Source: Thiomicrorhabdus sp033238645 | GTDB lineage: Bacteria > Pseudomonadota > Gammaproteobacteria > Thiomicrospirales > Thiomicrospiraceae | Direction of reading: 5' to 3' | Assembly: GCA_033238645.1 (NCBI GenBank) | Contig: BQXR01000011.1 | Location: 1-63,685 of the forward strand | DNA length: 63,685 bases | Shown: piece after piece, positions 17,880 to 26,720 of the stretch | How positions within the stretch are numbered: the stretch's first letter is position 1 | How the letters are laid out: the number at the start of each line of letters is the position of its first letter | Notes under the pieces: generated by a model | Database searches by the model: none | What the model saw: only the letters and a program-made list of their open reading frames with translations | What the model was told of the DNA's origin: nothing | Program-made: the position numbers and the translations under genes

Positions 17880-19031
17880 GTGAATTTTACCCAGCCTATC
17901 CCGCTCAGCTTATATGTCCACTACCCTTGGTGTGTACAAAAGTGCCCCTATTGTGACTTTAACTCACATAGTCTTAAGCCAAATCTTGATGAAGATGCCT
18001 ATATTGATGCGTTGATTAAGCAGCTTGAACAGACCTTACCGATGATTTGGGGACGACCTATTTCTTCAATTTTTTTTGGAGGGGGTACACCTAGCTTAAT
18101 TTCGGAAGCGGGTTTGAACCGCTTTATGTCTCATGCTCGAGCCTTGCTTGGTTTTTCGCCAGAGATTGAGGTCACTTTAGAGGCAAATCCTGGTACGGTC
18201 GATTTTACTAAGTTTGCTGGTTTTTATCAGGCGGGTATCAATCGACTATCAATGGGGGTTCAAAGTTTTTACGATGATAAACTGCGTGCTTTAGGGCGTA
18301 TCCATAGTGGCAAAGAAGCATGTTTGGCGATTGATGCAGCGCAAAAAGCTGGATTTAGTAATTTTAATCTAGACCTGATGTTTGCTCTGCCTAATCAAAC
18401 GATAGAGCAGGCGATAGCAGATGTCGATAGAGCCATTAGTTTTCAGCCGCCGCACCTGTCTCACTATCAGTTAACCCTAGAACCGAATACGCCCTTTTAT
18501 AAAAATCCGCCCGTATTACCTGATGATGACTTGGCGTGGGATATGCAGTTGGCTTGTCAGGATCGTATTGCTGAATCGGGCTATGACCACTATGAGGTCT
18601 CAGGTTATGCTCAGCCACGTAGACAGTGCAAACATAACTTAAATTATTGGCAGTATGGTGACTATATAGGCCTCGGTGCAGGTGCGCATGGTAAAATTAC
18701 CATACCGCCAGAAGGCAAAATATGGCGAACACAGATGCCAGCATCTCCAGGTGGCTATATCGAAGAGATGGCTCGCCCAAAACCTGGGCGCCAGCTGTTA
18801 GTCACTGAAAGTGATGCAAGCTTTGAGTTTATGTTAAATACTTTACGCCTACAGGACGGTTTTGATCTAGCATTATTTGAGTTAAGAACAGGGCTGCCTA
18901 TTTCCATTATCGATCCACAAATTAAAGAGATGTTAGAGCGTGGCTGGGCGATAATTAGCAAAGAAGAGAAGCTTACTTTGACAACACAAGGTAAACACTA
19001 TTTAAATGATGTAGTGAGTCTTTTTTTATAG
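17880..19031 (+). CDS. hemW: HemW radical SAM heme-binding protein
   Basis: The 383-residue protein has the radical SAM motif C-x3-C-x2-C in WCVQKCPYCDF (about residues 17-27). GGGTPS follows, and ANPGT, SMGVQSF and HYQLTLEPNTPF are typical of the HemN/HemW family. HemW was long annotated as anaerobic coproporphyrinogen oxidase but is now seen as a heme chaperone for respiratory enzymes; its shorter length fits HemW, not HemN. Translation starts at GTG. It is preceded by CTGGAAAGACAG and followed by a GGDEF gene. Confidence 0.95.
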   Translation: MNFTQPIPLSLYVHYPWCVQKCPYCDFNSHSLKPNLDEDAYIDALIKQLEQTLPMIWGRPISSIFFGGGTPSLISEAGLNRFMSHARALLGFSPEIEVTLEANPGTVDFTKFAGFYQAGINRLSMGVQSFYDDKLRALGRIHSGKEACLAIDAAQKAGFSNFNLDLMFALPNQTIEQAIADVDRAISFQPPHLSHYQLTLEPNTPFYKNPPVLPDDDLAWDMQLACQDRIAESGYDHYEVSGYAQPRRQCKHNLNYWQYGDYIGLGAGAHGKITIPPEGKIWRTQMPASPGGYIEEMARPKPGRQLLVTESDASFEFMLNTLRLQDGFDLALFELRTGLPISIIDPQIKEMLERGWAIISKEEKLTLTTQGKHYLNDVVSLFL

Positions 19032-19143
19032 TTTACGTATACGAAATTAGCAGTATTAAATGTATTATAGTGACAGCGAAATAGCTTATTTGTCTTTGGT
19101 TAAGCTAAATTGAGAAAACTAATAGAAAGAGCGTAATGATCTT

Positions 19144-20589
19144 ATGAGTCTGACTAAAGCAGTACAAATTGATGCCTTAACACAGCTATGCAATCGAGTG
19201 GGTTGGCAGAATACTGCTCAGAAAAGTCTGGCTAACGCAGAGGGTTCTGCTGTAGCCGATCCGATTGCGTTGCTGTTTATTGATTTAGACCGTTTTAAGT
19301 GGATCAATGATACGTTAGGTCATGATGCGGGCGATGCTTTATTAAAAAAAGTTGCTGGGCTACTTAAATCAGTATTGGATCTACAAGGTGAGAGCCCTGA
19401 TCTTGTCGGTAGATATGGTGGGGATGAGTTTGTTGTTCTATTACAATCCCCTGTGTCACTACCAAATTTAGAAACGATTGCTAATCAAATAGTCCATAAA
19501 CTTTCTCAACCAATTAATTTAGACAATATTGTAGGTACTGAAGCAGTAGAGGTTGAGATTGGTGCTTCGGTTGGAATTAGCTGTTTTCCACAAGACTCTA
19601 ACGTATTGGATGACCTGTTAAAACAAGCCGACTTGGCCATGTACCGTGCTAAGCACTCGGGTCGTAATCAGGTGGTGTTTTATCAACCGGAGATGATGCG
19701 CCAAATTCAGCGCCGCCGTCAAATTCAAATGCAATTGCGTCAAGCCTTAAAAGAGGAGTCTATTAATTTAGACTATATGCCTAAGTATGATTGTCTAACT
19801 CAAACCGTTGTATCCATTGAGGGCCGCTTAAGCCTAAAAAATAGTCAGTTACTATCGGGATTAGATGTGGCTGACCTATTCGCTATTGCGGATGAGTCCC
19901 AAGTGGCTATTACGCTGAGTGAGTGGATGATAAAAGAGGCGCTCTCTTTTAATAATCGGTTAGCACAGCTAGGTGTTGAGATATCTCCGGTATTAGAGGT
20001 TCGCCCAAGTCATTTTCAGCAGAAGGATTTTGTCGAGTGGTTAACGGAACAGTTAGATCGTTGTGATGTATTACCAGAGCTTGTTGTTTTGTCCTTAAAT
20101 GAGGCGTGTTTAAATACTCATCGTTTTCCTGTGGTGGCGCAGCTATCAGCCCTTTCTAATTTAGGGGTAGAAATTGCGGTGCAAGATTTTGGTTCTGCAA
20201 GCTGGTCACTACTAAGGTTGCATGACTGGCCAATTGATCGTTTACATTTGAGTGCGCGATTTATTCAAGAGATTGGTAATAGCAGTTCAATGGAGGCGAT
20301 GACAGGCGCCTTGATTTCCATGGGAAATGCCCTAAATAAAAAGGTTGCAGCCTATGGTGTGACAACTGCAGAGCAGTTAGCATTTTTAAATAGCCATCAG
20401 TGTTACGTGGTGCAGGGGCTGTATTTTAGTGATGTTCTCACTGAAGCACAGACCGAAGCCACTTTATTAAAAAAGACCATGGATAATATTGCTCAATGCT
20501 CTGCTTACTATGATGACTTATCAGATGAGGGAGGAGTGGAGTGTAGATTGGATCGTGGTGAAATTAAGAAGTTATCCGTGCCAGAGTAA
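19144..20589 (+). CDS. Diguanylate cyclase with degenerate EAL domain
   Basis: The 481-residue protein has no N-terminal sensor. A GGDEF domain begins near residue 8 and keeps the active motif RYGGDEF (92-96), so it may make c-di-GMP. The usual RxxD inhibitory site five residues before is not present (ESPD instead). The C-terminal EAL-like domain has EGR in place of EAL (226-228), NEA at the second acidic motif and VQDFGSASWS in place of DDFGTGYSS. It therefore has lost phosphodiesterase residues and is probably regulatory or c-di-GMP binding. Confidence 0.9.
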   Translation: MSLTKAVQIDALTQLCNRVGWQNTAQKSLANAEGSAVADPIALLFIDLDRFKWINDTLGHDAGDALLKKVAGLLKSVLDLQGESPDLVGRYGGDEFVVLLQSPVSLPNLETIANQIVHKLSQPINLDNIVGTEAVEVEIGASVGISCFPQDSNVLDDLLKQADLAMYRAKHSGRNQVVFYQPEMMRQIQRRRQIQMQLRQALKEESINLDYMPKYDCLTQTVVSIEGRLSLKNSQLLSGLDVADLFAIADESQVAITLSEWMIKEALSFNNRLAQLGVEISPVLEVRPSHFQQKDFVEWLTEQLDRCDVLPELVVLSLNEACLNTHRFPVVAQLSALSNLGVEIAVQDFGSASWSLLRLHDWPIDRLHLSARFIQEIGNSSSMEAMTGALISMGNALNKKVAAYGVTTAEQLAFLNSHQCYVVQGLYFSDVLTEAQTEATLLKKTMDNIAQCSAYYDDLSDEGGVECRLDRGEIKKLSVPE

Positions 20590-20681
20590 ACCTGTTCCAT
20601 TGTTAAGTTTGCTTTGTAGCGTTTCAATGTAGACTCGTTAAGTAATCGTTATAAGATAGAATCTTTTTAAGAGAAAGTAGT

Positions 20682-21803
20682 GTGACTAAACAGAATTTTT
20701 TTAAGTGGTTTAAACGAGGAACGCTGGTTTTAGCCATTATCCCCATCCTTATCTTTTTAGCATTTGCTGGTGCTGTCAATTTAATCGACTTTAATCAGTA
20801 TAAACCACAAATTGAAGCAGAGGTAAAACAGTTCACGGGTCGTGACTTTAAGATAGACGGTGACGTAGAAGTTTCTGTTTTGCCATTTATATTTAATGTC
20901 ACTAACCTCTATTTAAAGAACCCACAAGGTTTTTCTGCCGAGAACTTACTTGCGATTAAAGAGCTTAGATTAGAACTCTCTTTGTCAGATCTATTGATGC
21001 ATAGTGAACTATCTATTATTAGTTTAGAGTTAATTGAGCCTAAGGTTCATCTGGTAAAAATGGCACAGGGGGATAACTGGACTGATATTAAAGCCTTGAA
21101 CCAAGCAGCTGAATCTCTTACCACGTTAGAAAACCAACAGCTTAGCCAGAAGCCTTTCAGCTCAGGAGTCGATAATAAAGCCTATTATTGGACATTTGAT
21201 AGTTTGGTGATTCGTAATGGAGAGGTTCGCTTAGAAGATCAGGTTCAGGATTATAGTGAAACCCTATCTATGGTGAATATACTGATTTTTGATGTGGTTT
21301 TAGGTAAGCCTTTTCATGTGAATAGCGATTTTATTTATACCGATAGTTTCAGTGAAAAAACCAATGATTTTCACTTGAGTGGCGACCTTGAAATCTATAA
21401 CCAGTTTAATGCTTGGCTATTGACTGATTGGAATGGTGTTTTTAAACTCCGTCTACCAGAAGAGAAAAAAGTACCCGAGGTGCGCTTAACAACGGCAGGT
21501 GATCGACTATTACTTGAGTTTGATACGCAGGATATTACCGTGAAGCATGGGCAGCTAAAGGGGCTAGATGCTGACTTAAGAACAAACTTTACGGGTAAGT
21601 TTGGCAAAGATGTAAGCTTAGAAGGTTCGGCAGATGTAAGTAATTTGAACTTTGAGAACTGGGCTTTCTATTTAGGCATTGCGATGCCTGAGTTTTTAGA
21701 TAAGACGATTCAGGGTGAAGGTAATGGACTGTTTGACTGGAAGTGGGATGGGAAGAAGTTGCTGTTAAGCCCCCAAACCCTTGAAGTGAAGATTAAAGAG
21801 TAA
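20682..21803 (+). CDS. AsmA-family N-terminal protein
   Basis: The 373-residue product has one N-terminal membrane anchor (about residues 15-35) and then the AsmA-like block NQYKPQIEAEVKQFTGRDFK. ENLLAIKELRLELSL and a WTFDSLVIRNGEVRLED strand pattern follow. AsmA-type proteins reach from the inner membrane into the periplasm and are linked to lipid transport and outer-membrane homeostasis. Full-length relatives are about twice as long, so the C-terminal half is missing; the end at LEVKIKE looks abrupt. It starts at GTG. Confidence 0.75.
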   Translation: MTKQNFFKWFKRGTLVLAIIPILIFLAFAGAVNLIDFNQYKPQIEAEVKQFTGRDFKIDGDVEVSVLPFIFNVTNLYLKNPQGFSAENLLAIKELRLELSLSDLLMHSELSIISLELIEPKVHLVKMAQGDNWTDIKALNQAAESLTTLENQQLSQKPFSSGVDNKAYYWTFDSLVIRNGEVRLEDQVQDYSETLSMVNILIFDVVLGKPFHVNSDFIYTDSFSEKTNDFHLSGDLEIYNQFNAWLLTDWNGVFKLRLPEEKKVPEVRLTTAGDRLLLEFDTQDITVKHGQLKGLDADLRTNFTGKFGKDVSLEGSADVSNLNFENWAFYLGIAMPEFLDKTIQGEGNGLFDWKWDGKKLLLSPQTLEVKIKE

Positions 21804-21876
21804 TTGAGTTGAGGCCTAAGTTGCCTATTCAATAATGAATAGGCTTTGAAGGCTCTTGAGATGACTCTAGCGAGTT

Positions 21877-22614
21877 TTAAGTACGTTCGAAGATAAGATC
21901 CCAGACACCATGGCCTAAACGGTGGCCACGCTGTTCAAATTTGGTTAATGGGCGGTAATCTGGACGTGGTGTATAGGTATTTTCACCTGCAGTATTACGG
22001 TAGTTCTCTGCTACGCTCATCACTTCCATCATATGTTCTGCATAGTTTTCCCAATCAGTCGCCATATGGAAGTGCCCGCCCAGTTTAAGATGCTTAGCAA
22101 TACTTTGTGCAAAGGCTGGTTGAACAATACGGCGTTTATGATGACGCTTTTTGTGCCACGGATCAGGGAAGAATAGGTAGAGTCCTGCTAGGCTGTCTTT
22201 AGGAATGCGCTGCTCCAAAACCTCAATGGCATCATCATTAAAGATACGAATATTGGTCAGGCCTTTTTCACCAATTAGTTTTAATAGAGCACCGATACCA
22301 GGTCTATGAACTTCGATACCAATATAGTTCTTATCAGGATTCGCTTCAGCCATCTCTGCTAAACTTTTTCCCATACCAAAACCAATCTCAATAATCGTTG
22401 GCGCATCACGACCGAAGACTTCACTGAAATCCAATAGCTCGTCTGCTACTTCTAAGCCAAACTGTGGCCATAAATTATCAATTGCATTTTGTTGTGCTTG
22501 TGAAAGGCGACCTTGGCGTAGAGCAAAGCTTCTGATTCTGAAGTTTTTAATGTCTATACTATCGTCTTGCGTAGTTGAGTCGGTGTTAGGCGTATCTGAA
22601 GTTGTTTGAGTCAT
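21877..22614 (-). CDS. trmB: tRNA (guanine-46-N7)-methyltransferase
   Basis: The 245-residue protein has the TrmB pattern: IEIGFGMGKSLAEMA for SAM binding, YIGIEVHRPGIG, and the signature LYLFFPDPWHKKRHHKRRIV containing the catalytic Asp. It methylates G46 in the variable loop of many tRNAs. About 40 N-terminal residues are acidic and low in complexity. It is divergent from mutY, the usual arrangement in many gammaproteobacteria. Confidence 0.97.
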   Translation of the reverse strand: MTQTTSDTPNTDSTTQDDSIDIKNFRIRSFALRQGRLSQAQQNAIDNLWPQFGLEVADELLDFSEVFGRDAPTIIEIGFGMGKSLAEMAEANPDKNYIGIEVHRPGIGALLKLIGEKGLTNIRIFNDDAIEVLEQRIPKDSLAGLYLFFPDPWHKKRHHKRRIVQPAFAQSIAKHLKLGGHFHMATDWENYAEHMMEVMSVAENYRNTAGENTYTPRPDYRPLTKFEQRGHRLGHGVWDLIFERT

Positions 22615-22646
22615 AATATTTAGGTTTGGTTGCGTTATAAATGAAT

Positions 22647-22661
22647 CGGTATAGTATACCG
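22647..22661. promoter_or_regulatory. Palindrome between trmB and mutY
   Basis: CGGTATAGTATACCG is a perfect 7+1+7 palindrome, 33 bp from the trmB start and 50 bp from the mutY start. It could be an operator for both divergent genes, or form overlapping -10 elements (TATAGT/TATACC). The role is inferred from symmetry and position only. Confidence 0.4.
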
Positions 22662-22710
22662 TAAATATCAGGAATACAGTTCTACAAAAAACAGCTTAAG
22701 AAATGGTTTT

Positions 22711-23772
22711 ATGTCTCAGTTTTCAAAAAAATTATTAGAGTGGTTTGATCAGCATGGTCGCCACGATCTACCTTGGCAACAACAGATAAATCCATATCGA
22801 GTTTGGGTCTCTGAGATTATGTTGCAACAGACCCAAGTCAAAACGGTGATTCCCTACTATGAACGTTTTATGGCTTCTTTTCCAACGGTAAAAGATTTAG
22901 CTCAGGCCTCTCAAGATGCAGTTTTAGGACACTGGGCGGGACTGGGCTATTATGCGAGAGGGCGAAATCTACACAAGAGTGCGTGCATAATTGCCAATGA
23001 GTTCAATGGTATTTTCCCAACAAGTTTTGATGATATTCTTGCGCTACCTGGTATTGGCCGTTCTACGGCGGGTGCGATATTGTCGATTGCGCTAGAGCAG
23101 CGTTATGCCATTTTAGATGGCAATGTAAAGCGAGTACTTAGTCGTCATTTAGCGCTAGAGGGCTGGCCTTCTCGAAAAGACAATGAATTAATTCTGTGGC
23201 AAGAGGCGGAAGAGCGTACACCGCAGAACCGTTTTAATGATTATACGCAGGCCATTATGGATTTGGGAGCGACGATCTGTACTCGCAGTAAGCCAAAGTG
23301 TGAAGCTTGTCCTGTTGCCAGTGAGTGCCAAGCAAAGTTAGTAGATAGAGTAAAAGATTTTCCTGTCTCTAAGCCTAAGAAGCCCAAATCTATCAAGAAG
23401 GCATTTTTCTTAATATTAGAAAATGAGCAGGGGGGGGTGCTATTGCAAAAGCGTCCCCAAAAGGGTATTTGGGGTGGTTTATGGAGTTTTCCAGAGTTTG
23501 AGTGTCGTGAAAGTTGTTTAGAGGGATTGAAAAGCTTAGAAACTCAAACGAATGCAGAGCATAGTTTGATAGAATGGGACTCATTCCGCCATACTTTTAC
23601 ACATTATCATTTGGATATCTTTCCAATGTATTGTTCGAGTATTGGTGATCAAAAAAATCTGAGTGAGGGGGTTTGGGTTCCAAAACAACAGCTTTGTTCA
23701 GCAGAGTTAGGTTTGGGGGTTCCTGCACCTGTCACCAAGTTGGCTACAATTATGGAGAGTTTAGATGTCTAG
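22711..23772 (+). CDS. mutY: A/G-specific adenine DNA glycosylase
   Basis: The 353-residue protein begins with the MutY N-terminus (LPWQQQINPYRVWVSEIMLQQTQV), which includes the catalytic Glu. The helix-hairpin-helix LPGIGRSTAGAI and ILDGNVKRVLSRH with the catalytic Asp follow. The 4Fe-4S cluster is C-x6-C-x2-C-x5-C (CTRSKPKCEACPVASEC). The C-terminal NUDIX-like domain recognises 8-oxoG. It removes A opposite 8-oxoG. A G8 run (23430-23437) encodes Gly-Gly in this domain, so slippage there would truncate the protein. It overlaps yggX by 8 bp. Confidence 0.98.
   Translation: MSQFSKKLLEWFDQHGRHDLPWQQQINPYRVWVSEIMLQQTQVKTVIPYYERFMASFPTVKDLAQASQDAVLGHWAGLGYYARGRNLHKSACIIANEFNGIFPTSFDDILALPGIGRSTAGAILSIALEQRYAILDGNVKRVLSRHLALEGWPSRKDNELILWQEAEERTPQNRFNDYTQAIMDLGATICTRSKPKCEACPVASECQAKLVDRVKDFPVSKPKKPKSIKKAFFLILENEQGGVLLQKRPQKGIWGGLWSFPEFECRESCLEGLKSLETQTNAEHSLIEWDSFRHTFTHYHLDIFPMYCSSIGDQKNLSEGVWVPKQQLCSAELGLGVPAPVTKLATIMESLDV
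23430..23437 (+). repeat. GAGCA-G8 motif site in mutY
   Basis: AAAATGAGCA followed by 8 G and TGC, in sense orientation, encoding E-Q-G-G-V. Confidence 0.92.
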
Positions 23773-24034
23773 AATAGTACAGTGCCTAAAGATGGGTGAA
23801 GAATTAGAAGGTTTGGATTTCATGCCGTTTCCAGGTGAAGTTGGCCAGAAGGTCTTTGATAATATCTCTAAAGAAGCTTGGAAGCTTTGGTTGGCTCAGC
23901 AGACAATTTTGATTAATGAGTATCGTCTTTCTAGCTTGGATGCTAAAGCACGTACTTTTTTGATTGAAGAGATGCAGAAGTTTCTATTTGATGATGAAGA
24001 TATTGATATGCCAGAAGAGTTCAAGAAGGTATAA
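23765..24034 (+). CDS. yggX: Fe(2+)-trafficking protein YggX
   Basis: The 89-residue protein begins MSRIVQCLKMGEELEGLDFMPFPG and keeps the EAWKLWLAQQTILINEYRL block of the YggX family. Its single conserved Cys near residue 7 is linked to protection of iron-sulfur clusters against oxidation. Translational overlap with mutY, itself an Fe-S enzyme, is a common arrangement. A strong terminator follows. Confidence 0.97.
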   Translation: MSRIVQCLKMGEELEGLDFMPFPGEVGQKVFDNISKEAWKLWLAQQTILINEYRLSSLDAKARTFLIEEMQKFLFDDEDIDMPEEFKKV

Positions 24035-24073
24035 ATACTCTGTTGTCACTTGATAGATGTTTAGAAACAAAAA

Positions 24074-24090
24074 AACCCGCTAAGCGGGTT
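24074..24090 (+). terminator. Terminator shared by yggX and hemE
   Basis: AACCCGC/GCGGGTT with a TAA loop is flanked by A and T tracts on both sides, so it can act in both directions between the convergent genes. Confidence 0.9.
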
Positions 24091-24111
24091 TTTTATTGGC
24101 TGTCTGAAAGT

Positions 24112-25176
24112 TTATTTGTGGTATTTACCACTTAGCTCAGTTACGGCGTTAATAAACGCACCAGCATGCTCAGGATTGATCTCTGGGTGGATACCGTGAC
24201 CTAAGTTAAAGATGTGTCCAGTTCCATTGCCGTACTGCTCCAGAATAGTCGCAACTTCTTGACGGATACGCTCAGGAGAAGCGTAAAGGATGCTTGGGTC
24301 CATGTTTCCTTGCAGTGCGACTCTATCACCAACACGTGCACGTGCATCGTCAATATTAGTTGTCCAATCTAGTCCTAAAGCATCACAACCTGTATCAGCC
24401 ATCGCTTCTAACCACTGTCCTCCACCTTTAGTGAATAGAATAACAGGGACTTTGCGGCCGTCATGGTGGCGTATTAGACCATCAACGATTTTGTGCATGT
24501 AACGTAGAGAGAACTCGTTATAGTCGCGAGGTGTAAGAACACCACCCCAAGTATCAAAGATCTGTACTGCTTGAGCACCTGCTTCAATTTGAGCATTTAG
24601 GTAGGCGATAACAGAATCCGCTAAAACATCTAAGATGTGGTGTAACGTCTTAGGTTGATCAAACATCATCGCTTTGATCACTGCATAAGTCTTGCTAGAG
24701 CTACCTTCAACCATGTAAGTTGCGAGTGTCCATGGACTACCAGAGAAACCGATTAGTGGAACACTACCGTTTAGGTCTTTACGAATCGTGCTCACTGCAT
24801 CCATCACATAACCAAGATCTGATCCCATATCAGGAACATATAGCTTCTTAGCATCGGCCATTGTACGAACAGGCTTATCAAAAACAGGGCCTTCACCTGT
24901 CTCAAAACGTAGACCAAGACCCATTGCATCTGGAATGGTTAGGATATCAGAGAAAAGAATCGCAGCATCTAAAGGGAAGCGCTCTAAAGGCTGTAACGTC
25001 ACTTCACTTGCAAGTTCTTTATTACGACATAGATCCATAAACGATCCAGCTACTTTACGTGTTGCACGGTATTCTGGCAGATAACGTCCTGCTTGACGCA
25101 TCATCCAAACTGGCGTGCGGTCCACTGGTTCTCTAAGGAGTGCACGTAAAAAACGATCGTTTTGTAACTCAGCCAT
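24112..25176 (-). CDS. hemE: Uroporphyrinogen decarboxylase
   Basis: The protein begins MAELQNDRFLRALLREPVDRTPVWMMRQAGRYLPEYR, the highly conserved HemE start with Arg residues binding substrate carboxylates. ILFSDIL holds the catalytic Asp; GFSGSPWTLATYM and HGIHPEINPEHA are also typical. It converts uroporphyrinogen III to coproporphyrinogen III in heme synthesis. An upstream in-frame ATG at 25212 would add 12 non-conserved residues; 25176 matches the family and has AGAAGG upstream. It has its own unit. Confidence 0.98.
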   Translation of the reverse strand: MAELQNDRFLRALLREPVDRTPVWMMRQAGRYLPEYRATRKVAGSFMDLCRNKELASEVTLQPLERFPLDAAILFSDILTIPDAMGLGLRFETGEGPVFDKPVRTMADAKKLYVPDMGSDLGYVMDAVSTIRKDLNGSVPLIGFSGSPWTLATYMVEGSSSKTYAVIKAMMFDQPKTLHHILDVLADSVIAYLNAQIEAGAQAVQIFDTWGGVLTPRDYNEFSLRYMHKIVDGLIRHHDGRKVPVILFTKGGGQWLEAMADTGCDALGLDWTTNIDDARARVGDRVALQGNMDPSILYASPERIRQEVATILEQYGNGTGHIFNLGHGIHPEINPEHAGAFINAVTELSGKYHK

Positions 25177-25337
25177 ATTGAATGCCTTCTTTGATAAATG
25201 AAATAGTTGCACTATTCTAGCGGAAAGCAGGCATGGCGAAAACTAAAAAACACCCTGCTAGGCAATTTTTAGACACTTTTAGTGAAATATTAAGGTTTCT
25301 AGGTAAAAAAGGTGATTTGGATTCAGAATTTTGTCAT

Positions 25338-26147
25338 TTACTTGATAGGACTAAAGACATTGATTGAGCTAGGGTGATCTATTTTCATGAACATAACTCT
25401 TTTGTAAAGGTACGCCATTCCACGTACTTCAATAGTTTTGCCTTTAAGTCTCTTGATTTTATTGAAGTCAAACTTGTCCCAATATTTCTTTGAGATTCGA
25501 ATGCCAGTCGTGTCCATATTGATAATATAGTTTGTCTTGCTTTTCATGACTTTAATGACCTTGCCCTGAATAATCCTAAAGCCGGTATCTTCAAGGTTCA
25601 GTTCACTACTTTTGGCAAGCGGGAAGTGGAGGTCAGGGTACTTTTTAAGTACGTCCCAGAGTTGGATGTTATTGGCTCGCGCTTTTTTCTCTGCCTCAAA
25701 ATAACATTGTGCATATCGATTGTTGTCCTTAGCTGGGCGGTTAACCGCAAAGCCACTTTCAAGAATCTTTTTTTGTATATTGGTGCCATCTTTTAAGAAT
25801 AGGTGAACTAACTGTCTGCCAAATTCATCAATTTTAGTTTGGTCATACTCAACCCCAATTTCCATATTATTATTGGCTAGTAGCTTATTTAAAAACGTCT
25901 GTGCCTGCTTTGCCAGTGGCTCACCAGGTGTGTTGAGTTTATACTTACGTTCGATCTGTGGGCTGTATAGGCCTATTAGGCGCACTTTCTTACCTTGAAT
26001 AATAAGCTCACTACCGCGGGTAGCGTAAGAGGCTGTTGTCCAAAGCTCTATATTTTTGGCTTTACAGAGCTCACTTTCAGCGTGTACTGAAGATGAGAGT
26101 AGCAGGATCGAAAGTGTAATAAGTTTAGAAAGTTTGAATATATGCAT
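25338..26147 (-). CDS. Secreted thermonuclease (SNase)-family protein
   Basis: The 269-residue protein has a signal peptide ending at VHAES. The SNase-like OB-fold domain follows: VRLIGLYSPQIERK, LAKQAQTFLNKLL, VEYDQTKIDEFGRQLVHLFL, and a basic ARANNIQLWDV. The catalytic Arg pattern appears to be partly altered (LIGLYSPQ instead of LIGIDTPE), so nuclease activity is uncertain. A C-terminal OB-like extension of about 90 residues follows (GFRIIQGKVIKVMKSKTNYIINM). It could be a periplasmic nuclease or nucleic-acid binder. Confidence 0.8.
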   Translation of the reverse strand: MHIFKLSKLITLSILLLSSSVHAESELCKAKNIELWTTASYATRGSELIIQGKKVRLIGLYSPQIERKYKLNTPGEPLAKQAQTFLNKLLANNNMEIGVEYDQTKIDEFGRQLVHLFLKDGTNIQKKILESGFAVNRPAKDNNRYAQCYFEAEKKARANNIQLWDVLKKYPDLHFPLAKSSELNLEDTGFRIIQGKVIKVMKSKTNYIINMDTTGIRISKKYWDKFDFNKIKRLKGKTIEVRGMAYLYKRVMFMKIDHPSSINVFSPIK

Positions 26148-26207
26148 GATTCTGATTGTAATGACTTTTGCTAAGAATACAAAGGTTTTACTGAGTTGTA
26201 TATTATT

Positions 26208-26222
26208 GTACCCTCAGGGTAC
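26208..26222. repeat. 15-bp palindrome GTACCCTCAGGGTAC
   Basis: Perfect 7+1+7 palindrome between the nuclease gene and rpmE2, immediately before a G6 run. The half site GTACCCT/AGGGTAC recurs in altered form at 3503 and 32665. Confidence 0.6.
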
Positions 26223-26251
26223 TAGAGAAGGGGGGTATAAATGATAGGTAT

Positions 26252-26289
26252 AAAAAAAGCGCTATCAATATGATATTGATAACGCTTTT
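26252..26289 (-). terminator. Terminator of rpmE2
   Basis: AAAAGCG-C-TATCAATA pairs with TATTGATA-A-CGCTTTT around TGA. The minus-strand T tract follows the rpmE2 stop at 26332. Confidence 0.85.
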
Positions 26290-26331
26290 GGATAAGTAAC
26301 TTGAAATAACCTCGAAAGGTTATAGCCGTTA

Positions 26332-26580
26332 TTATCGACGTCCGTACTTCTGCTTGAACTTCTCAACACGACCTTCAGTATCTACAAGTGTTTGCTTACC
26401 AGTGTAGAAAGGGTGAGAGGCGCTTGAAACTTCAACACGTACTAGCGGGTAATCATTACCGTCTAGAGTAATAGTTTCGCCAGAATTTTTTTCAATAGTA
26501 GAACGAGTAATAAAAGTTTCGCCAGTTGAAATATCCTGGAAAACTACATCTTTATACTCTGGATGAATGTCTGCTTGCAT
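26332..26580 (-). CDS. rpmE2: Ribosomal protein bL31, type B
   Basis: The 82-residue protein begins MQADIHPEYKDVVFQD and contains SSASHPFYTGKQ and the basic tail EKFKQKYGRR. It lacks the C-x2-C zinc ligands, so it is the zinc-independent (type B) L31 that replaces type A under zinc limitation in many bacteria. No Zur box was recognised upstream. It lies downstream of rho on the same strand, where bL31 genes are commonly found. Confidence 0.96.
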   Translation of the reverse strand: MQADIHPEYKDVVFQDISTGETFITRSTIEKNSGETITLDGNDYPLVRVEVSSASHPFYTGKQTLVDTEGRVEKFKQKYGRR

Positions 26581-26720
26581 GATGACGGTCCAATTAATTA
26601 GTTAATTCTTTAAAAGAAGGGAATTATATGGATATAAAAAATAATTGCAACTTCTTTTTTATACCTAGTGGTTGAAATTTAAGAGATAACATTTAGTTAT
26701 CTCTTTTTAGCTTGAGTAGA

